Shown here in pieces: positions 15,332 to 21,650 of a stretch of 26,568 nt of DNA (within the stretch, counting starts at the first letter, position 1; each line of letters begins with the position of its first letter). The stretch covers positions 1-26,568 of the forward strand of contig BTUC01000036.1 of the NCBI GenBank assembly GCA_045863575.1. Direction: 5' to 3'. The position numbers were made by a program, and so were the translations under genes. The notes under the pieces were generated by a model that did no database searches, was not told where the DNA came from, and saw only the letters and a list, made by a program, of their open reading frames with translations. The stretch comes from JAAXZI01 sp045863575. GTDB taxonomy: Bacteria > Planctomycetota > Phycisphaerae > UBA1845 > PWPN01.

Positions 15332-15970
15332 TTATCTCGCAAAGACCGGCGGCCGGGCGCTCAACCGTTCCCTGATGGCTGCGATGCGACGGGAGCTCCA
15401 ACCGGCGTCCTGCACGTGGGAGATGATCTGCTGAAGCTCAACCAGCCTGAAGGGGTCATAGCCAGCTTTCTGAAGGCAGTCCACCGCCATCAGGTCGGCT
15501 TGAATCTCCCGGGACAGCCTGGCACCTGCGCCGCGGACGGGCCGAAAGCCGTGACGGGCGGCGACATGCGCCAGCTCGTGAGCGAGAGCGGCGGCGAGCA
15601 GGTCCTCGCTGTTGAGGCGTCGGTAGAGCCCGGCCGTCACGTAAACGTGCCCCTCCGCGAGCGACAGAGCATTGATCTGTTCGGATCTGAGCAGGCCGAA
15701 GCTGCAGCGTTGAGGGCAGGCAGGCATTTGTGCCAACAGGTTCCGCCCAATGCGATCGAGGCGGTTTTGAACGAGGGGGCTGCGGATCAGACCGCCGAAG
15801 CGTTGCTCAAGTTCGACACCCGCGCGGGTCTGTATGGGAGCCAGCCAGGCCCGGGATGGCGCGAGCGACTCGACTGGCCGTCCCGAGTTGATCTGGCAGC
15901 CACCGAGAGGCAGCGCATGGACAGCAACGAGCAAATGCAGGGCCGGCATGAGGGCCGTTGAGTGACGCAT
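15332..15970 (-). CDS. M48-like zinc metalloprotease lipoprotein
   Basis: A 212-aa short peptidase of the M48 type. The N-terminal lipoprotein signal MRHSTALMPALHLLVAVHALPLGGC has a lipobox LGGC (C25), so it should be anchored to a membrane facing the periplasm. The zinc site is H131-E-L-A-H135 in ALAHELAHVAARH, and the third ligand is E155 in EIQADLMAVDCL. Upstream HVYVTAGLYRRLNSEDLLAA matches the pattern before the HExxH helix in M48/BepA/LoiP-like proteases. The protein is shorter than most members. The start is ATG 15970 (GTG 15979 is the only other); no SD is visible and the ATG lies in a hairpin loop (15960-15981). It shares its strand with the sigma/anti-sigma pair upstream, 199 nt away. 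Its role is probably outer-membrane or periplasmic quality control (inference). Confidence 0.85.
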   Translation of the reverse strand: MRHSTALMPALHLLVAVHALPLGGCQINSGRPVESLAPSRAWLAPIQTRAGVELEQRFGGLIRSPLVQNRLDRIGRNLLAQMPACPQRCSFGLLRSEQINALSLAEGHVYVTAGLYRRLNSEDLLAAALAHELAHVAARHGFRPVRGAGARLSREIQADLMAVDCLQKAGYDPFRLVELQQIISHVQDAGWSSRRIAAIRERLSARPPVFAR

Positions 15971-15981
15971 AGACGTCACTC
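15960..15981. promoter_or_regulatory. inverted repeat enclosing the M48 start codon
   Basis: GAGTGACG (15960-15967), CATAGA, CGTCACTC (15974-15981): a perfect 8-bp stem with a 6-nt loop. On the minus strand the ATG of the protease gene (15970-15968) lies in the loop. It could be an mRNA hairpin controlling initiation or a DNA operator. The position is exact; the function is inferred. Confidence 0.45.
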
Positions 15982-16169
15982 TGCATATCGGCGGCCAATC
16001 ACAGCGACGTCACCACAACTTGTAAATTACGTCCTGCCAAGCATTTGCAAAATGAGGATGCGTCACCGGCTACAGTTACCGGACAGACGTGCTGACCACG
16101 CGACAGGCAGTCAAGGGCGCAGTGCCTTCACATTGGGCATCTCATCGGAAACCGAGGGTGTGCAGAGCG

Positions 16170-17027
16170 TCAATCAGCCGCCTGTCCATCTTCGGGGAAC
16201 CGGAGGGCTACGGATTGCAGCACTGCCGTCAGGTCCGGCTCGTCGAGACGGCTCAGCAGACAGTGACAGGTGGTCGGATCGGTGAAGTGGACCAGCCGCC
16301 AAGGGCCAACCTCAACGCGATGGCCCTCCCGGCCCGCGACATGGCAATGAGACTCGCTATGCACTCCCAACCGGGTCTGATCAACGGGTGGGTGGAAAAA
16401 TACAAACAGCGGCTCATCCCCGCGCCGATACTCGGCCGCCACGCCGCGTATGCCCCCGAAATCCAGGCTGTAGATCTGGCCGCGCCGGAATTCTCCGGGC
16501 AGCTCGGCCGGCAGGCGGAATCCCAGGTTGGGAGCGGCAGAGCGTACGGATTCGGCTGTGAGGGGCCTGGCGTGGTAGTGGCGGAGAAACTTCTGAACGG
16601 CCGCATTCACGTCCGTGCCCAGACCATCCAGCAGAACACTGTAATCCACCGCGGCAGCCTGAGCGGTCTGGGCGGTACTGTTCAGCCAGACGCTGACAGA
16701 AGTCGCGATGCCGACCAGCAGGGCCAGACTGGCTGCTGCGGCAAGGGGCTTGCGGGCCAGGCGCCAGGCCCAGGGGCCGCGGGAAAGAGCCGGTTTGAGA
16801 GGCTCAGTGAGCCGCTGATCGATTTGATCCCAAGCGTCAGCCGGAGCCTGAGCCGTTTCCAAGTCATCAGCCGCGGCGAGCTGGTCGATCAATCGGCGAA
16901 GGCCGGTCAGCGCCGTCTCACAGGAGGCGCAGGAGGCGACATGATCCTCGACGGCCGCCATGTCGTGAGGCGCCAATTCGCCGTCGAGGTAAGCGCCGAG
17001 CCGATCTTTGATGTTCTCGCAATTCAT
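16170..17027 (-). CDS. anti-sigma factor with zf-HC2 (ZAS) domain
   Basis: A 285-aa membrane-bound anti-sigma factor. The N-terminal zinc-binding anti-sigma domain is MNCENIKDRLGAYLDGEL...HDMAAVEDHVASCASC, with H29, C33, C36 forming the HxxxCxxC motif. One membrane helix is near residues 93-115 (KPLAAAASLALLVGIATSV). The ~170-residue extracytoplasmic part has no recognised sensor domain; it is rich in His/Cys near its end (HSESHCHVAGREGH, TTCHCLLSRL), which may mean metal or redox sensing (speculative). It lies 91 nt downstream of the ECF sigma gene on the same strand, the usual sigma/anti-sigma order. Start ATG 17027; the family's N-terminus fits exactly. Confidence 0.88.
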   Translation of the reverse strand: MNCENIKDRLGAYLDGELAPHDMAAVEDHVASCASCETALTGLRRLIDQLAAADDLETAQAPADAWDQIDQRLTEPLKPALSRGPWAWRLARKPLAAAASLALLVGIATSVSVWLNSTAQTAQAAAVDYSVLLDGLGTDVNAAVQKFLRHYHARPLTAESVRSAAPNLGFRLPAELPGEFRRGQIYSLDFGGIRGVAAEYRRGDEPLFVFFHPPVDQTRLGVHSESHCHVAGREGHRVEVGPWRLVHFTDPTTCHCLLSRLDEPDLTAVLQSVALRFPEDGQAAD

Positions 17028-17118
17028 GATGTTCAGCCCCTGCGGCGTCGAGACACAAGTTTTCCCGGACCTGAGGCGCCGCTACTGAAACATTGGATGC
17101 TGCGGGACCAGCTTTTCT

Positions 17119-17655
17119 TCACGGCCGGTCCTGCACTTCCGCCGCCAATATCCCCTGTAGCAGGGATCGAGCCCTGTTAAGCCCGGAGGCAATGGTCCCC
17201 ACAGGCTTCTCAAGGACCTGGGCCATCTCGGTATAGCTGAGCCCGTCGAAGTAGCGAAGCACGATCAGGTCGCGTTCGGCATCCGGCAGACTGGCCACGG
17301 CCTCCTGCACCTCCCAAGAGTGCACGTCAGGGTGGTCGGAGATCTGTACGTCTCTGGTCTCCCGCGCATGTGAGACCAGCAGGCGCTCCTGGCGGCCGCG
17401 GCGACGGAACCATTGCTGCGCCTCGTTCACCGCAATGCGATAGATCCAGGTGTAGGGACTCGATGTGGCCTCGAACTGGCCGATGTTCCGGAACACGCGA
17501 AGGTAGGTTTCCTGGAGGAGGTCGGCGGCGTCTTCGGAATTGCGGGTCATGCGCAGCAGCAGGCGATAAACGCGATCTGCGGTTGCGGCATAGAGCGCGC
17601 GCTGGGCCTCCCGGTCTCCACGACGGCAAGCGGCAATAATCTGCTCTGGAATCAT
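17119..17655 (-). CDS. ECF-family RNA polymerase sigma factor
   Basis: A 178-aa sigma-70 family factor with regions 2 and 4 only. Region 2 is residues ~5-88: CRRGDREAQRALYAA, DAADLLQETYLRVFRNIGQF (43-61, the region 2.2 core) and PYTWIYRIAVNEAQQWFRRR (67-86, region 2.3-2.4). Region 4 is ~115-170: AVASLPDAERDLIVLRYFDGLSYTEMA (helix-turn-helix start) and PVGTIASGLNRARSLL (151-166). IASGLNRAR replaces the more common VKSRLHRAR in the recognition helix. ATG 17655 has no obvious SD. It probably pairs with the anti-sigma gene downstream. No copy of a matching -35/-10 motif was recognised in the window, so the regulon is unknown. Confidence 0.92.
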   Translation of the reverse strand: MIPEQIIAACRRGDREAQRALYAATADRVYRLLLRMTRNSEDAADLLQETYLRVFRNIGQFEATSSPYTWIYRIAVNEAQQWFRRRGRQERLLVSHARETRDVQISDHPDVHSWEVQEAVASLPDAERDLIVLRYFDGLSYTEMAQVLEKPVGTIASGLNRARSLLQGILAAEVQDRP

Positions 17656-17900
17656 GGGCGTTCACGAGACTCTGCAACTCGCCATGGATGATGTCGTCCG
17701 ACCGGGGACCTTTGCGGTCGAGGCTGTGAGAGGTTAGCAGATGAAGAGGTTTTTGAAAAGCAACAGCAACCGCGAAAAGCGTGAAGAAAACAGGTGGGCC
17801 GGACATCTAAACTCTCATCATACGGGGCCGGGCAGGACGCGGGCGAGCCCGCACGCCGGCCGGATGTTCGTGCGGATTTTGAACCGGGAGGATTGCTCAG

Positions 17901-18140
17901 ATGGTCTTGAAACGAGTCTCTCAACTGGTGCTTGGAGGGTTGCTGACGATCGCCGTGATCGGGATTCCGGCGTGCCAATCCTCCGGTGGAAGCGAACCGC
18001 AGGCACTCACCGGGCGATCCGAGCCACAAGCATTGACCGGACGAACCGAGCAGAGCGGCATTCGCCGGGTTGGGGTGAAACCCGGACACCCGGGTGGATC
18101 TTTGCGCGAGCCGGGGGCCAGCCAGCGATCCTCACGCTAA
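17901..18140 (+). CDS. small repeat-containing lipoprotein
   Basis: A 79-aa protein of unknown function. The lipoprotein signal MVLKRVSQLVLGGLLTIAVIGIPAC has a lipobox at C25. It is followed by SSGG, two perfect copies of SEPQALTGR (31-39, 40-48), TEQSG, and a basic Gly/Pro-rich tail. Start ATG 17901 has SD GGGAGGA ~8 nt upstream. The two repeat copies use different codons in 6 of 9 positions without amino-acid change, which argues that the peptide is translated and selected. It diverges from the sigma-factor gene (245-nt spacer) and is convergent with the YHS gene, separated from it by a strong hairpin. No homologue recognised. Confidence 0.7.
   Translation: MVLKRVSQLVLGGLLTIAVIGIPACQSSGGSEPQALTGRSEPQALTGRTEQSGIRRVGVKPGHPGGSLREPGASQRSSR
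17991..18044 (+). repeat. 27-nt tandem repeat coding SEPQALTGR twice
   Basis: Two adjacent 27-nt units translate identically but differ at Ser, Glu, Pro, Gln, Leu and the Gly codons. They diverged at DNA level while the peptide stayed fixed. Confidence 0.85.
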
Positions 18141-18175
18141 GCAGAACCGCTACCGTGGAGCATCGTTTCAGTACG

Positions 18176-18212
18176 GCCAAAGGGCGTCACCTGGGGTGAC
18201 GCCCTTTGGCCT
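18176..18212. terminator. 17-bp perfect hairpin between convergent genes (bidirectional terminator)
   Basis: GGCCAAAGGGCGTCACC, loop TGG, GGTGACGCCCTTTGGCC. It lies 36 nt after the small lipoprotein stop and 10 nt after the YHS gene's stop on the other strand. There is no T-run on either side, so it resembles an I-shaped (stem-only) terminator. Confidence 0.7.
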
Positions 18213-18222
18213 GCTCGGCGTT

Positions 18223-19185
18223 TCAAAACGCTGGTCCGTTGCAGCAGCCGTGTCCCCCAGCATGTCCGACGTGTCCCGTTGCGCTGAGCGCTTTACCCGT
18301 GCACTTCGGAGCTGCCGAGCTTTGCGGGCCAGCCGCTGACGGCGACTTGTGCTGCTTCAATGCACGCACATGCTTGGCCGGATCGGCCTGGAAAGCTTCG
18401 GCACACTCATCGCTCGACACGAAGTAAACCTTGCCCTGGTACACCGTCGACTGGACTTCGGCACGTTTGTGGTGGCTCTTGTCCGCCGGGCAGACCGTGG
18501 CCACGATGTCGTCTTTAACCGTCGGACCATAGGCAACCACGCCCACCTCCGGCAGCAGGGCCTGCGCAAACTTCTGGGGGTTGGCTTCGTATTTCGCGAC
18601 GCAATCCTTCGAGCAGAAGTAGACCGTCCGGTCCTTCTCCTTCAGGCTCTGCTTCAGATCGATGGGACCACCCGTGACCGGGCAGTGTACCTGCGTCAGT
18701 TGATTTTCCTCGAGCTTGGGCAGGTATTTGGCCGGGTCTTTCTTGAACCTGTCATCACAGCCCGAGCAGCAGAAGTAAACCTTCTGGCCCTTATGCTCCA
18801 CGAAGACTTCAGGGTCAACTACTCCGCCCATAACGGGGCATCTGGCCTGGATGCGCTGCGGATAGAGCTGCGTGTACAGGGCGGGCAGATACCTGGCCGG
18901 ATTCTTCTTCAGTTTGTCGATGCAGCCATCACAGCAGAAGAACACCTTTTGCCCCTCGTAGGTCGTGAAGCTGTCTGCTTTGATGGGCTCGCCGGTCACT
19001 GGGCAGGTCGTTTGCTTCAGAGCGCCGGCGCCGGCGGCCCCCGCCTGGGCGGGCGCGGCATGCGCTGGCTTGGCCGCAGTGTGGCCTTGATGGCCGTGCT
19101 GGCCATGGTTATGGCCGTGCTGAGCGAAAGCCATCAACGGGAAGATGGCGTACAGTGACGCAACCGCCCATACGGGTTTTGGCAT
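18223..19185 (-). CDS. periplasmic His-rich protein with four tandem YHS-like domains
   Basis: A 320-aa secreted protein. A signal peptide (MPKPVWAVASLYAIFPLMAFA) is followed by a His-rich linker HGHNHGQHGHQGH (23-35) and an Ala-rich spacer. Then come four YHS-type repeats, each opening with a CPVxG-like motif and closing with a (V/F)YFC-C-xxC helix. The openings are CPVTGEPI (61), CPVMGGVV (116), CPVTGGPI (168) and a degenerate CPADKSHH (232); the closings are VFFCCDGCIDKLKKNPARYL, VYFCCSGCDDRFKKDPAKYL, VYFCSKDCVAKYEANPQKF and VYFVSSDECAEAFQADPA. The tail has C295, H305, H308, H312 and CC 314-315. YHS domains occur in heavy-metal proteins and P-type ATPases, so binding of Cu/Ag or similar ions is likely. 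SD AAGGA before ATG 19185; the open frame to 19446 was rejected. It is divergent from the efflux operon. Confidence 0.85.
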   Translation of the reverse strand: MPKPVWAVASLYAIFPLMAFAQHGHNHGQHGHQGHTAAKPAHAAPAQAGAAGAGALKQTTCPVTGEPIKADSFTTYEGQKVFFCCDGCIDKLKKNPARYLPALYTQLYPQRIQARCPVMGGVVDPEVFVEHKGQKVYFCCSGCDDRFKKDPAKYLPKLEENQLTQVHCPVTGGPIDLKQSLKEKDRTVYFCSKDCVAKYEANPQKFAQALLPEVGVVAYGPTVKDDIVATVCPADKSHHKRAEVQSTVYQGKVYFVSSDECAEAFQADPAKHVRALKQHKSPSAAGPQSSAAPKCTGKALSATGHVGHAGGHGCCNGPAF

Positions 19186-19739
19186 CGTTTTTTCCTTTCT
19201 TTCTGTGGTCCCATTCACATGGCAGGCTACCTGGCCTCGCCCCTTGATCAGATGCCGCTCGCAGGCGATTTCTTCGCAGCCTGGCTTCTGGATCTTCGGG
19301 AGCTTTCCCGATCTTGCGCGGCGGTCAGAAATCATGCGCCAGGAACGATCTGTCACTGGACGAAGAAACCTGCCCGCCAACGCATCTAACGGGCGCAGGC
19401 GGCGGATCGACAGCCGCCGGCCAGTCGCTGTATGGAAGGAGGACACGGAGTGACAATTGCCGTAGCCGCGCTGTTTTTCAGAGCCGAGGGGTCACACCGG
19501 CAGCTTGGAGGAGTCGGTCGGCCGGCTGAATGCCTCTCGCACCCCGCCCTGGATGGCGGCACCCGTCGAGCCCGCGGCGGCACACGCCTGGACCGCCCGC
19601 TTGGGCTCGGCTTGACCCGCGCCCGCGAACGGTTTAAACCAGCACTTCTGTGTAGTTCAGGGCACATTCATCTTCATTGAACCATCCACAGGCGCGGCGC
19701 AGGGGAGGAGCCACTGCGACGGCTGCACAGGAGAACTTC
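19186..19739. other. divergent intergenic region of the metal locus
   Basis: 554 nt between the YHS gene and the TolC-family gene, expected to hold both promoters and any metal-responsive operator. Seen: a perfect decamer palindrome GGTTTAAACC (19631-19640), a 6-bp dyad GGCGGC...GCCGCC near 19400-19420, and the promoter-like site entered separately. A short frame from GTG 19450 with a good SD (GGAGG) runs to 19680 (76 aa), but it has no recognisable features and is not called. No classical MerR- or CopY-type operator was recognised. Confidence 0.5.
19612..19638 (+). promoter_or_regulatory. candidate promoter for the TolC-cusBA genes
   Basis: TTGACC (19612-19617, 5 of 6 to consensus), 15-nt spacer, TTTAAA (19633-19638, 4 of 6), about 100 nt before the TolC start. 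The -10 sits in the palindrome GGTTTAAACC. The short spacer makes it a weak call; short or distorted spacing is known in activator-dependent promoters. Confidence 0.25.
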
Positions 19740-21287
19740 ATGCGTGGAAGAGTGGGGCTCGTCATCAGCGCGGCGATTCTGGGAGCAGGAGCCGGATGTA
19801 CCAGCATCAACCCTGATGCGCGGGTCGGCGAAGCCATTGATCTGGTCGAGCAGAATACCGGGCAGCGGCCCGACTGGAAGACCATGTGGGACCAGGACTC
19901 CGCGAGCTGGGACGGCCAGGAGGTGCTGGCTCTCGAGGATGCCCTGGTCCTCGCCCTGCGGAACAACCGAGAACTACGGGCAGATCTGGAAACGATCGGC
20001 CAGGCCAATGCCGACCTCGTTCAGGCCACGCTGTTCAGCAACCCGGCCATCGACTTCATGATCATGTTTCCGGATGGCGGCGGGCGAAGCATGTTGCGGG
20101 GCAACGGTCTGCCCATGCAACCGCTGCAGGATTTGTGGTTGATCCCCGCGCGGGAAAAGGTGGGGCAGGCGGAACTCCGGAGAGTTGTGCTGCGCGTGGC
20201 CGACCGCGCGGTGGAGGTGGTGGCAGCGGTCAAAGCCGTCTACGCTCGGCTTCAGTACACGCGCAGGGCCATCGAGCTCATCCAGGAGAACATGCGCATC
20301 GTTGAGCAGACGACCCGGGTGATCGAGGTGCGCCAGGTGGGCGGCCAGGCCACGCAGGTGGAGGTTAACCTCTCCCAGATCCGCTGGATGCGTCTGAGGT
20401 CGGACCTGCTGGCGATGCAATCCCAGCACCAGGCGTTCAAGCGGCAGTTGCTCCTGCTCATGGGTGTGGCCGCGGCTCGGGCCGGCTGGGAGGTCGAGCC
20501 GTTGCGAGAACTGGAGTACGCGCTGGAACCGCCGCCGGACGAAGAATTCCTGCTGGCCCTTGCTGATGAACAGCGTCTGGACCTTCAGGCCACGGAGTGG
20601 ATGGTCCAGGGGGCTCAGAAGCGCGTTCAGCTTCGGCGCCGGGAGGGATGGCCCGACCTGGCTCTGGGACTCTCTTTCCAGCGCGAGGCGGCCCCGCGCT
20701 CACAAAACCCCAGCCTGGCGGGGCAATTCGGCAATGCCGTTGCCCAGGGGGTGGCCAACGGCGTTACCGGGATGGGCGGCGGAGGGGGACCGATGGTGGC
20801 TCCCTTCAACCCCAAGCCACGAGACATGACCGCCATGATCGGGCCCATGGTGGCGATGGAGCTGCCCATCTTCGACTGGGGCCAGGCTCAGACCGCGCGG
20901 GCGGTTCACGAATACCTCCAGAGCGTGGCCCAATATGAGGCCCTCGCCCAGGAGATCATCCGGGCAGTTCGGGAGAATCTGGTCACGTATGCTCAGGCAT
21001 ACGAACAGGTCCAGTATTACCGTGAGTCGATCATCCCGGCGGTTGACCGGAACCTGGAGATCGCCCAGCAGTCCTACGTGGCCGGGAGGGAGGAGATTAC
21101 GGTCTTCCTGAATGTGCAGGAGGACCTGATTTCCATGCGGCTGCGGATCCTGGAATTCCTTCGCGACTACCTGGTCATCCAGGCGGAACTCGAACGCCAG
21201 GTGGGCGGTCGGCTCGCCGCTCCAGCGCCATCCACCCAGCCGGCCACAACTCCTGCGGATGAGCCGGGCAGCGGCGCCTCGACGTGA
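19740..21287 (+). CDS. TolC-family outer-membrane efflux lipoprotein (CusC-like role)
   Basis: A 515-aa outer-membrane factor, the exit duct of a tripartite efflux pump. A lipoprotein signal ends in LGAGAGC (C20), as in CusC/NodT-type members. Two homologous TolC repeats are visible. The first has LEDALVLALRNNRELRADLETIGQ (about residues 81-104) and long helices with AIELIQENMRIVEQTTRV and QVEVNLSQIRW. The second has YEALAQEIIRAVRENLVTYA and NLEIAQQSYVAGREEITVFLNVQ, the standard end of the family. A Gly-rich insert GVTGMGGGGGPMVAPFNPKPRD lies between the repeats near residue 340-365. ATG 19740 was chosen for SD AGGAGA; the start at 19677 would displace the signal peptide. CusB- and CusA-like genes follow on the same strand after a 363-nt spacer. 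Confidence 0.88.
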   Translation: MRGRVGLVISAAILGAGAGCTSINPDARVGEAIDLVEQNTGQRPDWKTMWDQDSASWDGQEVLALEDALVLALRNNRELRADLETIGQANADLVQATLFSNPAIDFMIMFPDGGGRSMLRGNGLPMQPLQDLWLIPAREKVGQAELRRVVLRVADRAVEVVAAVKAVYARLQYTRRAIELIQENMRIVEQTTRVIEVRQVGGQATQVEVNLSQIRWMRLRSDLLAMQSQHQAFKRQLLLLMGVAAARAGWEVEPLRELEYALEPPPDEEFLLALADEQRLDLQATEWMVQGAQKRVQLRRREGWPDLALGLSFQREAAPRSQNPSLAGQFGNAVAQGVANGVTGMGGGGGPMVAPFNPKPRDMTAMIGPMVAMELPIFDWGQAQTARAVHEYLQSVAQYEALAQEIIRAVRENLVTYAQAYEQVQYYRESIIPAVDRNLEIAQQSYVAGREEITVFLNVQEDLISMRLRILEFLRDYLVIQAELERQVGGRLAAPAPSTQPATTPADEPGSGAST

Positions 21288-21650
21288 GGCCTCCAACGCT
21301 GCTGACACAGCAGTGGCACACTCCCGGGCTGCGACCGGTCTTTGGGCCTGCTGAGGCGACAGCGAACGCGGTTTCGCCGCTTGGACCTGACCTACGGCAG
21401 TTACCGCCGGCCGCTACAGACGGGCCAGGTGCGCGAAGCATTAGTTTTTTCTTATCGCGAGACTTCGAGTGCGAAGAAACAGCCGATGCAGTGCATCTAA
21501 GCAGTGTATAACGGACGTGTGAATCAGGGCCGGGGAGGGCAACTCCAACGCATCAGGCGGGACGGATTGCCAGGCCTGCGAGAACACTGGAACAGGTCCG
21601 GTCGTATCTCTGTCCTGTCCATTCACCGGCCTTTGACGCAGGACTTACTC
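21288..21650. other. intergenic region between TolC-family gene and cusB
   Basis: 363 nt without a supported gene. It contains an AT-rich patch with T6 (21445-21450) and a bulged hairpin at 21448-21479, in which TTTCTT pairs AAGAAA, CGC pairs GCG and ACT pairs AGT. A 13-bp dyad GATGCA-G-TGCATC lies at 21485-21497, and a -10-like TATAAC at 21507-21512 without a matching -35. It may hold a second promoter for cusBA. An in-frame open extension of cusB (from 21504) crosses it but is not called. Confidence 0.4.
21406..21417. repeat. half-element of the GCCGGCCGCTA repeat
   Basis: GCCGGCCGCTAC is identical to the right arm of the palindromic element at 14009-14020. Confidence 0.4.

Noticed and set aside
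19186..19446. In-frame 87-codon upstream extension of the YHS gene, with a segment (GQVACHVNG) faintly like the C-terminus of oligopeptide ABC ATPases
   Set aside because: The SD and signal peptide fix the start at 19185; the similarity is too short to call a pseudogene.
19450..19680. 76-aa frame from GTG with a good SD (GGAGG)
   Set aside because: Arg/Gly-rich translation with no feature; lies in the expected promoter region; not enough to call a gene.
21504..21650. Upstream extension of cusB by 49 residues
   Set aside because: No SD at 21504 and non-protein-like composition; the membrane anchor sits normally behind ATG 21651.
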